The notes: a model not told the origin generated them from the letters alone. A DNA stretch of 64,000 nucleotides from UMGS1370 sp963557065 (GCA_963557065.1 CAUWCT010000002.1:1-64000); one strand, 5' to 3'. Shown: positions 53,328-63,066, numbered from the stretch's first letter. Program-made: numbers and translations.

Positions 53328-54572
53328 CTATTCCCTTATCTGCCCATTTCCGTAAATAATATATTTGGCAGTGGTCAGTTCTTTTAACCCCATGGGACCT
53401 CTGGCATGAAGTTTCTGGGTACTGATGCCGATTTCGGCTCCAAAGCCAAATTCGGCCCCGTCTGTAAAACGGGTGGATGCATTCACATAAACCGCCGCCG
53501 CATCGATCTCATTTAAAAACTTTTGCGCATTGGCATAATCGGAAGTTATAATACTCTCCGAATGGCCGGTATTGTACCGGTTAATATGCCGGATGGCATC
53601 CTCTATGGAATCAACTACTTTTAACGATACAATGTAATCCAGATACTCAGCGCCCCAATCCTCTTCTGTGGCCGGTGTCAGCCCCTCTGCCAGCTCGCAG
53701 GCCTGCGCATCCCCTCTGATTTCCACCTGGAAAGAATCCAGCCGTTTCTTCAAAAGAGGAAGAAATGCCGGCGCAATCTCTTTGTGGACTACCAGGGATT
53801 CACAGGCATTGCAGACTCCAATCCGCTGGGTCTTGGCATTTTCAATAATGTCCAGGGCCATATCAAAGTCTGCAGTGGCATCTACAAAGATATGACAGTT
53901 GCCGGTTCCCGTTTCAATAACAGGGACTGTACTGTTTTCCACAACGGTTTTGATAAGCCCTGCTCCACCTCTGGGAATTAAGACGTCCACATAATCATTT
54001 AAGTGCATCAGTTCTCTGGCCGTTTCCCTGCTGGTATCCAAAATCAACTGAACGGCATCTTTTGGAAGGCCGCAGGAAGAAAGCCCTTCTCTCAAAGCCT
54101 CTGAAATGGCCTGGTTGGAATGGAGGGCATCGCTTCCCCCTTTTAAAATCACTGCATTTCCGGATTTGAAGCACAGTCCGAAGGCATCAGCCGTAACATT
54201 GGGTCTGGCCTCATAGATCATGGCCACTACCCCCAATGGAACCTGTTTTTTGCCAATTATCAGACCATTGGGCCTGGTCTTCATGGACACTACTTCCCCT
54301 ACCGGATCTTCTAATGCGGCCACCTGCCTTAATCCCTCTGCCATTGCCTGGATTCTGGCCGGATTTAAGGCCAGACGGTCTAAAAGCCCCTGGCTCATGT
54401 GACGTTCTCTGGCAAGAGCCATATCCATTTCATTGGCTGCCTCAATCTGCCGGGTACGGTTTAAAAGCGCGTCTGCTGCTGCCAAAAGCCCTTCGTTTTT
54501 TCTGGCGCTGCTCAATGTGTTTAACACTGCTGCCGCTGCCTTCGCCTGTTTTCCCATTTCAATTAATGTCAT
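53328..54572 (-). CDS. proA: Gamma-glutamyl phosphate reductase
   Basis: Second enzyme of proline synthesis: reduces glutamyl phosphate to glutamate semialdehyde with NADPH. The 414 residues are the normal length, with MIYEARPNVTADAFGLC, LKGGSDALHSN and the catalytic cysteine in GVCNACESLVVH. The start overlaps the stop of the cyclo-ligase gene as ATGA. proB is in the same operon but separated by two unrelated genes. Confidence 0.97.
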   Translation of the reverse strand: MTLIEMGKQAKAAAAVLNTLSSARKNEGLLAAADALLNRTRQIEAANEMDMALARERHMSQGLLDRLALNPARIQAMAEGLRQVAALEDPVGEVVSMKTRPNGLIIGKKQVPLGVVAMIYEARPNVTADAFGLCFKSGNAVILKGGSDALHSNQAISEALREGLSSCGLPKDAVQLILDTSRETARELMHLNDYVDVLIPRGGAGLIKTVVENSTVPVIETGTGNCHIFVDATADFDMALDIIENAKTQRIGVCNACESLVVHKEIAPAFLPLLKKRLDSFQVEIRGDAQACELAEGLTPATEEDWGAEYLDYIVSLKVVDSIEDAIRHINRYNTGHSESIITSDYANAQKFLNEIDAAAVYVNASTRFTDGAEFGFGAEIGISTQKLHARGPMGLKELTTAKYIIYGNGQIRE

Positions 54573-55165
54573 TTTTTATTCCTCCTGCAGACAATGGTTT
54601 GTGTCGGTGTAACGATCTTATCTAACAAACAGTCATGGCGCTCTCTGGGAATGGTTTTCACAATCTGAAACTCATAGCCGATTCCGATTTTAGTACACGT
54701 AATATTTTGAATCCGGTTAAAAAACTTATCGTAATATCCGCCGCCGTATCCCAGCCTGTCCCCCTGTTTGTCAAAGGCAAGTCCGGGAATGAGAAAGACC
54801 GATCCATCTTGGACAACTGCCCGTTTTAGTCTTTCACTTCCCATCTTTTTAAGGGACGGTTCTAAAATTCCCATTGTTCCCGGACTGGTTTCCTCCCAGT
54901 CTTGGATGAAAAAAAAGTCCATCTCACTCCCACTCACTTTGGGAACTGCTGTCTGAATGCCACGCTGCCACAATGTTTCTATGATCCGTCTGGTTCCGGC
55001 TTCTTTCCCGGTACTGATATAACAAAACACGCACACAGGATGCTCCATCTCCTGTTCTGCAAACAGTCTGACCTGAAGCCTGTCATCCCAAAGATCCTTT
55101 TCTTCCGGCAATATGTGACTCCGGACATCCTTTATCTGTTTTCGGATCTCAGGTTTTGTTTCCAT
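54569..55165 (-). CDS. 5-formyltetrahydrofolate cyclo-ligase
   Basis: Converts 5-formyl-THF to methenyl-THF with ATP. The 198-residue product has KPEIRKQIKDVR at the N-terminus, the substrate block IPGLAFDKQGDRLGYGGGYYDKF, and VTPTQTIVCRR near the end. I use the ATG at 55165, seven bases after GGGA, which gives the normal family start; an ATG ten codons upstream has a poor ribosome site. It overlaps the DUF896 gene. Confidence 0.93.
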   Translation of the reverse strand: METKPEIRKQIKDVRSHILPEEKDLWDDRLQVRLFAEQEMEHPVCVFCYISTGKEAGTRRIIETLWQRGIQTAVPKVSGSEMDFFFIQDWEETSPGTMGILEPSLKKMGSERLKRAVVQDGSVFLIPGLAFDKQGDRLGYGGGYYDKFFNRIQNITCTKIGIGYEFQIVKTIPRERHDCLLDKIVTPTQTIVCRRNKK

Positions 55166-55367
55166 ACTTTTTTCCCAGATCCGTAATGGAACCATCCTGC
55201 TCTTTAATGGAAATATTGTTTAATGTTCCCCTTAAGTTTTTTCTCACTGTTTCAATATATTCTTTTCTAAGAGCCGCCTGCTCTTCCTTTTCTTCCTCTG
55301 TCAGGCCCACTGCCTGGGATTTATGGTAAAGTGTATTAATCCGATCTATTTTTTCCTGATTCATCAT
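55149..55367 (-). CDS. DUF896 (YnzC-like) small protein
   Basis: A 72-residue protein of the DUF896 family, with INTLYHKSQAVGLTEEEKEEQ and LRKEYIETVRKNLRG as two helices of a helical hairpin and a flexible tail. B. subtilis YnzC belongs here; some members are tied to the SOS response, but the role is unclear. GGATAG-like ribosome sequence precedes tandem ATGs (55367 and 55364). Confidence 0.9.
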   Translation of the reverse strand: MMNQEKIDRINTLYHKSQAVGLTEEEKEEQAALRKEYIETVRKNLRGTLNNISIKEQDGSITDLGKKYGNKT

Positions 55368-55408
55368 CTATCCTCCAGAAAGCATACATAAAATATTTAT
55401 GGTAACTT

Positions 55409-56272
55409 TTAACATTCGTAGTGAATGTAGGTCATTAAATCAAAGTCTTTATTGGGGTGAGCCAAAAACAGCGTTCCCCTTTCTTTTCCTTCTGTAATAT
55501 CCAATACTGCCGAAACGTCTTCCCCATTGGCAATGACCATATCGCATCCGCTGTCTGTGGCAATGCGGGCTGCAGCCAGTTTGGCAGCCATACCACCGGT
55601 TCCCACATCACTTCCGGAAGTTGGTTTTCCCATAGCCAGCAGTTCCTCTGTAATCTCCGGTACAAAGGGAATCAGCCTTGCATCCGGATTGCTCCTTGGA
55701 TCATCGGAATAGAGCCCGTCAATATCAGAAAGAAGAATCAGAAGGTCGGCTCCGGTTAATGCCGCCACAATGGCAGACAGGCGGTCATTGTCTCCAAAAT
55801 TATCTACTAAGGGGATCTCCGATGTGGATACAGTGTCATTCTCATTTACAATGGGAATGGCCCGAAGTTTTAAAAGTTCCTCAAAGGTATTCTGGGCATT
55901 AAAACGGGACGCATCATTGACCATGGTATTTTTAGTCAAAAGTACCTGGGCCGCTGTCTGGTTGTACTCAGAAAACAATTTTTGATATACCATCATAAGT
56001 CTGGCCTGTCCAACTGCCGCATACGCCTGTTTCTCTGCCAGCAAAGCCGGTTTCTTTCTGTGTCCCAGTGCCTGGCGTCCTGCGGCAATGGCGCCGGAGG
56101 AAACCAGAATCACATCTTTTCCCTGTCCCATCAAATCGCTGATAATCCGCACCAGCTTTTCAATTTTTACCAGATTTAAGTCTCCCGTCTCCCCATGAGT
56201 CAGGGAAGAGGACCCGATTTTAATGATAATTCTCTTTTTCTCTTTTAATGTCAAACGAATGTCTGTACTCAT
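55409..56272 (-). CDS. proB: Glutamate 5-kinase, short form without PUA domain
   Basis: First enzyme of proline synthesis, phosphorylating glutamate. The 287 residues cover only the amino-acid kinase domain: IIIKIGSSSLTHGETG, LVSSGAIAAGRQALG, NENDTVS, and the ATP block GTGGMAAKLAAARIA. Many ProB proteins carry a C-terminal PUA domain and reach about 365 residues; this one stops after the kinase. GGAGCAG precedes the ATG. Confidence 0.96.
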   Translation of the reverse strand: MSTDIRLTLKEKKRIIIKIGSSSLTHGETGDLNLVKIEKLVRIISDLMGQGKDVILVSSGAIAAGRQALGHRKKPALLAEKQAYAAVGQARLMMVYQKLFSEYNQTAAQVLLTKNTMVNDASRFNAQNTFEELLKLRAIPIVNENDTVSTSEIPLVDNFGDNDRLSAIVAALTGADLLILLSDIDGLYSDDPRSNPDARLIPFVPEITEELLAMGKPTSGSDVGTGGMAAKLAAARIATDSGCDMVIANGEDVSAVLDITEGKERGTLFLAHPNKDFDLMTYIHYEC

Positions 56273-56304
56273 ATCTGCTCCTTACCAAAAGGCTTTGTCA
56301 AATT

Positions 56305-57915
56305 TTAAAATGGGCGGAACCGTTTTGCCAGACATTCTGCTGTGCGGATTCCATCCATGGCAGCAGAAGTAATACCGCCCGCATACCCGGCTCCCTCTCC
56401 GCAGGGATACAATCCCTCAACAGAACTTTCCGCCTCTTCATTTCTGGGAATTCGTATGGGAGAAGACGTCCGGCTTTCAATTCCCGCCAGAATCCCGTCC
56501 GGGCGGTCAAATCCTTTTATAATCTGTCCAAACCGGTCAATTCCTTCTATCATAGCCGAGGTCACATCCTCCGGAAGAAGCGTTTGCAGGTTGGCAAACC
56601 GGACATTTCCGCAAAACTGGGGATTCACACTGCCAAATCCTGCCGACTCCCGGCCTTTTTTAAAGTCTCCATAAAGCTGAATGGGAATAAGACCCTGTCC
56701 CAGTTGAAACGCCTGTTCCTCCAGCCTTCTCTGAAACTCGACTCCTGCCAGAGGGCTCTCATCATTTCCCGGAAAATCCTCTGGGGTAACAGTGACAATC
56801 ACTGCGCTGTTGGCATTTTCCCCGTCTCTGGCATGATTGCTCATGCCGTTGACTGCAAGACGCCCCTCTTCTGATGAGGCATTGACCACATAACCCCCCG
56901 GACACATGCAGAAGGTATAAACGCCTCTTCCATTTTGTGCCTGATGGGTCAATTTATAACTGGCCGCCCCTAAAATCTTTGCCGCCTCTCTTCCATACTG
57001 GGACTCGTCAATCATTTCCTGAGGGTGCTGAATCCGAAGCCCCACTGCAAAGGCTTTGGGTTCCATGGGAACCTGCCGTTCATAAAGCGCCTGAAAGGTA
57101 TCCCTGGCGCTGTGGCCAATGGCTAATACCACTGCGCTGCTTTCTATTTTTTCTGTATGGTTGACCAAAACGCCTGTGATGGCTCTTTTCCCATCCGGCT
57201 TTTTCTCTATCAGAAAATCCGTAACACAGGCGTGAAACCGCACCTGGCCTCCCAGCCGGATAATTTCCTTCCGAATGCGGCTGACAATCTCACTTAACAC
57301 ATCTGTTCCAATATGGGGTTTATTGACATAGCAGATGGACGGATCTGCCCCAAACTCTGTAAAAATCCGAAGAACTTCCCTATTTCTGCCGGATACGTCC
57401 TTTATCAGGGTATTTAATTTGCCGTCAGAAAAGGTGCCGGCTCCTCCCTCCCCAAACTGGACGTTGCACTGGGGATCCAGTTTATTTTCTTTCCAAAAGG
57501 CGTCCACTTTTTCTTTCCGCTCCTCTACCGAACCGCCCCGCTCTAACAGGATAGGCCGATAACCGGCTCTTGCAAGCATCAGGCCGCAGAACAGTCCTGC
57601 CGGGCCTGTGCCAATAATAACAGGCGGTGCAGAAAGAGACTTGTCCCCGCAGGAAGGAAAGCGGTAAGATGTCTCTTTTTTTATCACTGCATTGCGGTTT
57701 TTGGCGCGCTTTACAATTTTCTCTTCCTGATCTGCCTGAATATCCAGAACATAACTATATGTAACCTGATCCCGTTTTCTGGCATCTATGGACTGCTTTA
57801 CAATCTCCATTCCTTTTATCTGGCCAGGGGATATTTTTAAAGCTTTTTCTGCTTTTTGTTTCAGTTCTTCCCGGCTGTGGCTGATGGGAAGTTTTACCTG
57901 GGAAAGGCGAATCAT
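56305..57915 (-). CDS. FAD-dependent dehydrogenase, COG2509 type
   Basis: A 536-residue flavoprotein. The N-terminal 90 residues look like a small RNA- or substrate-binding-type domain (SREELKQKAEKALKIS). FAD binding follows at about 100 (VIIGTGPAGLFCGLMLARAG), with GGAGTFSDGKLNT in the middle and PCGEGAGYAGGITSAAMDG near the end. This layout matches uncharacterised FAD-dependent dehydrogenases common in Firmicutes. It overlaps the next FAD gene as ATGA. Its substrate is unknown. Confidence 0.9.
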   Translation of the reverse strand: MIRLSQVKLPISHSREELKQKAEKALKISPGQIKGMEIVKQSIDARKRDQVTYSYVLDIQADQEEKIVKRAKNRNAVIKKETSYRFPSCGDKSLSAPPVIIGTGPAGLFCGLMLARAGYRPILLERGGSVEERKEKVDAFWKENKLDPQCNVQFGEGGAGTFSDGKLNTLIKDVSGRNREVLRIFTEFGADPSICYVNKPHIGTDVLSEIVSRIRKEIIRLGGQVRFHACVTDFLIEKKPDGKRAITGVLVNHTEKIESSAVVLAIGHSARDTFQALYERQVPMEPKAFAVGLRIQHPQEMIDESQYGREAAKILGAASYKLTHQAQNGRGVYTFCMCPGGYVVNASSEEGRLAVNGMSNHARDGENANSAVIVTVTPEDFPGNDESPLAGVEFQRRLEEQAFQLGQGLIPIQLYGDFKKGRESAGFGSVNPQFCGNVRFANLQTLLPEDVTSAMIEGIDRFGQIIKGFDRPDGILAGIESRTSSPIRIPRNEEAESSVEGLYPCGEGAGYAGGITSAAMDGIRTAECLAKRFRPF

Positions 57916-59213
57916 CTGCGTCTCCCCTTTCTTTCTGCTTCTTTTTTCTTAACAGTTCTTATGCCTGCGGCTGAGACCCCGGCCAGGTATCCGCTGGACC
58001 AGGCCCACTGTAAATTATATCCGCCGCAGATACCGTCTACATCCAGCAATTCTCCCGCAAAATACAGATCCTTTTGAAGACAGGACTCCATGGTATCCGG
58101 ACTTACTTCCCTGGTATCTACTCCTCCGCAGCATACCTGGGCATTGGAAAAAGGATTGACGCTCTGCACCAAAGCCTGATAGCATTTGATCTGCCGGGTC
58201 AGAGCCTCCAGGTGGCCTCTGGTCAATCTTCTGCAGGGATCGGACAGTTTAATGCCGGAAAGTTTTAAAAGCACAACTGCCAGTTTTTTGTTCAGCAGGC
58301 CGGTAAGAAACTCTTCACACGTCCGATCCGGAAACCTGCGGGCCCGTTCTTCCAGCATCTTTTTCAGTTCCAACGCCGTTATATCCGGAAAAAAGTCTAT
58401 ATAGACGGTAACGTTCTTTTTTTCTTCCAGCGATTTGGACGCATACCGGCTAATCTGAAATACCGGGATTCCGCTTAAACCGTAATCTGTAAGCTGCAGT
58501 TCTCCCCTCTCTCTGGTCAGTTCCTGTTTGTCTGCATACAACGTCAGTTCTGCATCTGTCCGGATGCCGGACAACTGCTTATAATAAGTTCCCTGGCAGC
58601 GAAGCTGCACCAGGGCCGGAAGGGGGCGGATAATCCTGTGTCCAAGCTTTTGTGCCAGTTCGTAGCCGGAACCATCGGAGCCGGTATTGGGAGCCGCCTT
58701 TCCTCCTGTAGCCAAAATCAGGGCATCTCCCTCAATCTGTATCTTTTTTGCCTCTCCATTCCCATCATCCGGTTTTTTAAGTCCTGCCACCTGCCAGGTA
58801 TTTCCGGCTTTTTTTATAGACAACGGAGAAAACCCGCACAAAACCTTTACCTGATATTCCTTCAGGCTCATCCGCAGCACGTCTAAAACGGCAGAGGCCT
58901 GATCGGAAACAGGATAATAATACCCTTGCCGCTCCTTTACCTCCAGCCCCATATGGGAAAACCAGCGGATGGTATCTCCAACCCTGAAATGATCTAACAC
59001 CCGAATGGGAAAATCCGGCTGTTCCGAATGGTAGCATGCGGCTTCCTGAAACCGGTTTGTCAGATTGCACCTTCCGTTTCCGGTAGATAAAATCTTTTTT
59101 CCCACTCTGTCTGTATGCTCTAAAATCGTGACGTCCGCTCCGGATCTGGCCGCCCAGATGGCGGCTGCCATGCCGGAAGCCCCGCCTCCAATAATCAAAA
59201 TCCTTTTTTTCAC
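57912..59213 (-). CDS. HI0933/BaiN-like FAD-dependent oxidoreductase
   Basis: A 433-residue flavoprotein with ILIIGGGASGMAAAIWAARSG, GKKILSTGNGRCNLTN, LATGGKAAPNTGSDGSGYELA and a C-terminal GELLDVDGICGGYNLQWAW. This is the HI0933/YhiN family; one member, BaiN, reduces bile-acid intermediates in Clostridium scindens, but most members are uncharacterised housekeeping proteins, so a bile-acid role should not be assumed. The start is GTG at 59213 with AGGAGAGG eight bases away. Confidence 0.9.
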   Translation of the reverse strand: MKKRILIIGGGASGMAAAIWAARSGADVTILEHTDRVGKKILSTGNGRCNLTNRFQEAACYHSEQPDFPIRVLDHFRVGDTIRWFSHMGLEVKERQGYYYPVSDQASAVLDVLRMSLKEYQVKVLCGFSPLSIKKAGNTWQVAGLKKPDDGNGEAKKIQIEGDALILATGGKAAPNTGSDGSGYELAQKLGHRIIRPLPALVQLRCQGTYYKQLSGIRTDAELTLYADKQELTRERGELQLTDYGLSGIPVFQISRYASKSLEEKKNVTVYIDFFPDITALELKKMLEERARRFPDRTCEEFLTGLLNKKLAVVLLKLSGIKLSDPCRRLTRGHLEALTRQIKCYQALVQSVNPFSNAQVCCGGVDTREVSPDTMESCLQKDLYFAGELLDVDGICGGYNLQWAWSSGYLAGVSAAGIRTVKKKEAERKGRRR

Positions 59214-59246
59214 TCTTAAAACCTCTCCTGCTACTATTCGGTAATC

Positions 59247-59252
59247 AGTATA
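59247..59252 (-). promoter_or_regulatory. Probable extended -10 promoter of the FAD/pro/psp operon
   Basis: Minus-strand TGTTATACT (TGn plus TATACT) about 34 bases before the GTG at 59213. No convincing -35. It would drive the run of eight genes down to pspA. Confidence 0.4.
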
Positions 59253-59289
59253 ACACAGTTAAACCAGATTTGCCACAGAGAAAAACATC

Positions 59290-59673
59290 CTAACTGGTAT
59301 AGGATTCTAAATAACTGTAAATTTCCATCATAGTGGCAAACCAGATTCCCTCCCGAAGCTTATCCTGCTCTTCCCTTGGAAAATCTGTAATAGGAATATG
59401 GGTATACAGACATACTTCTGTCTGATTTTTCCGAAATACCAGCAGAAATCCATCTTCTGATACCAGGCAGTAAGGCGGGTCCTCTGCTGTAGAGATGTGC
59501 TCCACCTCTGTCTGATTGATCACAATCCGATCCGGGGGCGTGGTCTCTTTTTCTGCTGTCTGTGTCATACTCTCTCTTTTTTCAGAACCTGATGTTTCTA
59601 TCCAAAATGCCGCTCCCAGGCAAACAAGACTTACCCCTAAAAATAAAGATAAGCAGTATACAAACTTTTTCAT
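59290..59673 (-). CDS. Small membrane-anchored protein with a BofC-C-terminal-like domain
   Basis: A 127-residue protein with an N-terminal membrane or signal helix (about 3-25) and a short Glu/Thr linker. The C-terminal 65 residues (YCLVSEDGFLLVF, LYTHIPITDFPREEQDKL, EIYSYLESYTS) resemble the C-terminal domain of the forespore protein BofC, which restrains SpoIVB. The ATG at 59673 has AGGAGG six bases upstream, better than the start six codons earlier. The neighbouring SpoVB-like flippase makes a sporulation link plausible. The BofC call is by eye. Confidence 0.65.
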   Translation of the reverse strand: MKKFVYCLSLFLGVSLVCLGAAFWIETSGSEKRESMTQTAEKETTPPDRIVINQTEVEHISTAEDPPYCLVSEDGFLLVFRKNQTEVCLYTHIPITDFPREEQDKLREGIWFATMMEIYSYLESYTS

Positions 59674-59731
59674 GGAAATCCTCCTTTCCATGGTTAGTAT
59701 CTGCTTATCCTGTCAAACTATCCCTGTTTTT

Positions 59732-61390
59732 CTACCGGATATGAAATTTTCTTGCCAGGCCCAGAATTCTGGTCCCCATAGGCATCTCTTTTAACTCTTT
59801 ATTGCTGAATCCTCCAAATCGCAGCAGCAGAATTCCGTAAATCGCCATGGCGGCAGCAATAGCCGGAAAAAGAGCGATCATCAGCCCAAAGCGGCCCGCT
59901 GCCATAGATTCCGGAAGAAGGCTGTGGATTCCGGTGTACACGCCAAATGCAGCAGCTCCCATCGCCCCGGAGCACAGAAGCGGTACCAGAAATGTTTTTC
60001 TGTACTCCTGGCGATAGCGGAGATATCTGCGGATTGCCAGATTATTCAGCACACAGACTACAAAAGCGAACAGCACATTGGAATACACGACGCTGTATAT
60101 GCCAAGCCCCATTCCCCGCTGAAACAAAAGGAGCGATAAAATGTGAGGAATCAGGGCAACGGCCGAATGAAGCAGAGGCGCGCTCATATGATTGGTCCCC
60201 TGCAAAATGGCATTGGTCATGGTAGACAGAGAGAAAAATACTACCGCCGCCGATCCGGCTACCATCAGTTTAATTAACAGAGCATTGTCATGTCCGGCAA
60301 ACAACAGGTTGCAGATAGGCTCTGCTAACACTGCCAGTCCCACTGCTGCCGGGATGGCAATAATCATGGAAAAGCGGATTGCGGTTCTGGTCCTCTGAAT
60401 CACCATCTTCCGATCCCGTATTGCGGCTGCATTGGCTAATGTGGGAATCAGAGAAGAAGACAGGGCATTTGCCAGAGCAACCGGAATATTAAACAACAGG
60501 TGATATTCTCCAAATACTCCCCACAATTCTGCCATCTGATCTTCCTGCCCCAGCATCCGAAGTCCGGATGCAAACAGATAATTATCCAACACTGAACTGA
60601 TGTTGTAAATAGTGCTGCTTAACACAATGGGAAGAATTGTAATCGTTAAAACAGCCGCTATCCGGCCATAAGAATCCTCTCTTTTGCTTTTGTCCTTTCT
60701 TCGCTGCCGTTTCATAAGGGGACGGTAAGCAAACAAAAGAAACAGGAAAAATATAAGGGCAACCACTGCACCGGCTCCGGTTCCCAAAGTTCCCCCTGCC
60801 GCACCAAAGGAAGCTGCATACTCCGTTTCCCCATAAACCAGATCCGCTGCCATCCCTTTTTTAACCAGTATACTGGCAGCTCCAATGCTGACAATGGCAT
60901 TGACTATCTGCTCAAACAGCTGGGAAACTGCTGTAGGCACCATGGTTCCATGACCCTGAAAATATCCTCTGAGCACTCCCAGATAGGCCATAACCCATAC
61001 CGTAGGGGCCAGGGATTTTAAGGCATACCGGCAAAAAGGCATTCCCAGCAGCCTGGAAAATCCATCTGCGCCAAACCATAAAACTCCGCTTGCAAGCGCG
61101 CCTGCTACAGTCGCATAAAGCAGAGAAGCTTTTAATATCTTCTGGCTGTTTCGATACTGACCTACTGCAATCCGGCTGGCTACCATTTTGGAAACCGCTG
61201 TGGGAAGGCTGTAGGAAGATACAATCAGCAAAATGGAATACACGCTGAACGCAGAGGTATAATAACCGTTTCCCTCTTTCCCGATAATATCAATTAAGGG
61301 AATCCGGTACAACATGCCGATTAAACGTACCACAATGCCGGCAATGGCCAAAATACTCCCCTGTATCACAAAATTGTTTCTAGTGTGCAT
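59732..61390 (-). CDS. SpoVB-like MOP superfamily flippase
   Basis: Polytopic membrane protein of the polysaccharide/lipid II flippase group. The 552 residues form about 14 helices. The N-terminus NFVIQGSILAIAGIVVRLIGMLYRIPL and GNGYYTSAFSVYSILL (shown in part) are typical of SpoVB/YtgP-type proteins in Firmicutes; VPTAVSQLFEQIVNAI is another family block. It could move lipid II or the lipid-linked glycan made by the 35-51 kb locus, which has no flippase of its own. Confidence 0.88.
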   Translation of the reverse strand: MHTRNNFVIQGSILAIAGIVVRLIGMLYRIPLIDIIGKEGNGYYTSAFSVYSILLIVSSYSLPTAVSKMVASRIAVGQYRNSQKILKASLLYATVAGALASGVLWFGADGFSRLLGMPFCRYALKSLAPTVWVMAYLGVLRGYFQGHGTMVPTAVSQLFEQIVNAIVSIGAASILVKKGMAADLVYGETEYAASFGAAGGTLGTGAGAVVALIFFLFLLFAYRPLMKRQRRKDKSKREDSYGRIAAVLTITILPIVLSSTIYNISSVLDNYLFASGLRMLGQEDQMAELWGVFGEYHLLFNIPVALANALSSSLIPTLANAAAIRDRKMVIQRTRTAIRFSMIIAIPAAVGLAVLAEPICNLLFAGHDNALLIKLMVAGSAAVVFFSLSTMTNAILQGTNHMSAPLLHSAVALIPHILSLLLFQRGMGLGIYSVVYSNVLFAFVVCVLNNLAIRRYLRYRQEYRKTFLVPLLCSGAMGAAAFGVYTGIHSLLPESMAAGRFGLMIALFPAIAAAMAIYGILLLRFGGFSNKELKEMPMGTRILGLARKFHIR

Positions 61391-61410
61391 AATGTAAGAG
61401 TCTCTTTCTT

Positions 61411-62568
61411 TTATCCTTCAATTTTTACTGCCTGGTCCGCGTCTTTGGTCGCAATAATACAGACCCAGGTTTTTCCCGGATTTAATGTAATCTCCTGATG
61501 GTTCTGATCATAATAGCGGGTCACTCCATACTCCCCCTCTTTTTCCCAGGTAATGGGAATCACGTGTCCGCTTGTAATATAATATCCTCCGGAACCTGTA
61601 TGTACATTGATATCCAGGTAGTCAGTCGATGCGTAATGCCCCCATTCACACCACTGAATCAAAATATTTTTTACTGCAATGGGACCTTCATCCCCGGAAT
61701 GGACCTCTCCGTACTGATACCTGTGATACAGCCCGTCTTCTTCATTATAGACAAATATGGCCTGGTTCATCTCATATCCCGGATCAACCACTGCAGCTTC
61801 CATAACGCCAGGACGTTCATTTAAGGTAACAGGGCCTTTTGCAAACCGGTAATGCCCCTGATAATTTTGAGGGTACTCCCAGGTATATCCCAGCTTCCCG
61901 GCAGTCTCCAAAATCTTTTGGCCGCTGGTATAAGCATTGTGGGGCGATCGCTTATCCTTTGTCCGGTAAAATGCCTGGCCTCCCATCCCTTCAATCCCGT
62001 TAATGTTTGCCACTACAGTTCCAAGATAAGGTTTTGCAAAGGTGCTCTGGCCGAAATGAGCATAGATCGCCTCAAATTCTCTGGCAAAATAGGTATAATA
62101 CGTGCGGCAGCTTCTGACAGAGCCGATCCGATCCAAATCGTCAAAATCTTCAATCAAGGCCATGTACCGGTTCATGCCTCCTTCTACGGGAGCTTCGTAA
62201 ACCACTCCGGCCCGATTGATCCCGTACTGAGGAAGGGATTGTTTATCATTGCTCATCATGACAGCCAAAGGCCGTCTGTTGCCCTGCCCTGCATCCACCA
62301 TCTCTCCGGTCAGATAACTGCGGATTTTCCCGTTTTCCTCTGTCCGTTCTTCCGGTCTGTAATAATCCGGTTCTTCCGGCTGGGCTTCTTTTGTTTCCTG
62401 ATGTATTTCGATTTCCGGCTTAGAAGTTTCTCTTTCAAAAGACTGTCCGGACGTCTCAGAAATTGCTGTCGGTGCATCTGCCTTTTTAGCAGAACAGGCA
62501 GTAAGCCCCAATACTGTGACAGTCAGTGTTGCCAGCCCCCATTTCCATACCTTGCCCCGTTTTTTCAT
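61411..62568 (-). CDS. DUF3048 lipoprotein (YerB-like)
   Basis: A 385-residue secreted protein. The signal peptide ends in a lipobox LTAC at about 22-25, so Cys25 should be lipidated. A Glu/Thr linker follows, then the DUF3048 core (about 95-380) with RPLAVMMSNDK, NRAGVVYEAPVEGGMNRYMAL, GSVRSCRTYYTYFAREF and HNAYTSGQKIL. B. subtilis YerB belongs here and binds a PCNA-like/helicase partner in reports, but its cell role is unclear. It follows ybeY directly. Confidence 0.92.
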   Translation of the reverse strand: MKKRGKVWKWGLATLTVTVLGLTACSAKKADAPTAISETSGQSFERETSKPEIEIHQETKEAQPEEPDYYRPEERTEENGKIRSYLTGEMVDAGQGNRRPLAVMMSNDKQSLPQYGINRAGVVYEAPVEGGMNRYMALIEDFDDLDRIGSVRSCRTYYTYFAREFEAIYAHFGQSTFAKPYLGTVVANINGIEGMGGQAFYRTKDKRSPHNAYTSGQKILETAGKLGYTWEYPQNYQGHYRFAKGPVTLNERPGVMEAAVVDPGYEMNQAIFVYNEEDGLYHRYQYGEVHSGDEGPIAVKNILIQWCEWGHYASTDYLDINVHTGSGGYYITSGHVIPITWEKEGEYGVTRYYDQNHQEITLNPGKTWVCIIATKDADQAVKIEG

Positions 62569-63066
62569 CTATCTTTTGTACCCCTTTTTCTGCAAAATTT
62601 CCTCCTGTTTCTGTTCCATAATCAGCCGCTCCTCTTCCTCCATATGATCGTATCCAAACAAATGAAGCATACTGTGGGCAACTAAAAATGCCAATTCCCG
62701 TTCTTTTGAATGTCCGTAAGTCTCTGCCTGTTCTTCAATCTTATCTGCGGATAAAATAATATCCCCCAGCATCAATTCCCCGCTTTCCGGATTAAAACAG
62801 TCGCAAAATTCCTCTTCTGTCTTTGAAAAATCAGAAGGTGTTTCGTATTCCAGCATGGGAAAGGACAGCACATCTGTGGGGCGGTCAATCTGACGGTATT
62901 CCCGGTTAATGGACCGGATCTCCTCATTATCGGTTATCAGAACGCTGATTTCCGCCTCGTAAGGGCATCCCTCGTACTCCAGGGCTTCTTCGATAATCTC
63001 CCGGATAATCCTCTCATAATCGATTCCCAGTTGTTTCTCTGTTTCGTACTCTATCGTAATGGTCAT
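62569..63066 (-). CDS. ybeY: Endoribonuclease YbeY
   Basis: Zinc-dependent RNase in 16S rRNA 3' maturation and ribosome quality control. The 165 residues include the metal site HSMLHLFGYDH (H-x3-H-x5-H), INREYRQIDRPTDVLSFP and LGDIILS. It overlaps the phoH stop as ATGA, the usual phoH-ybeY pairing. Confidence 0.97.
   Translation of the reverse strand: MTITIEYETEKQLGIDYERIIREIIEEALEYEGCPYEAEISVLITDNEEIRSINREYRQIDRPTDVLSFPMLEYETPSDFSKTEEEFCDCFNPESGELMLGDIILSADKIEEQAETYGHSKERELAFLVAHSMLHLFGYDHMEEEERLIMEQKQEEILQKKGYKR

Noticed and set aside
53668..57562. Various plus-strand frames opposite proA, proB and the FAD enzymes
   Set aside because: All are shadows of strongly supported minus-strand genes and have no start signals or motifs.
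57912..59213. Bile-acid reductase (BaiN) as a specific function
   Set aside because: The family is widespread and mostly uncharacterised; no other bai genes are nearby.
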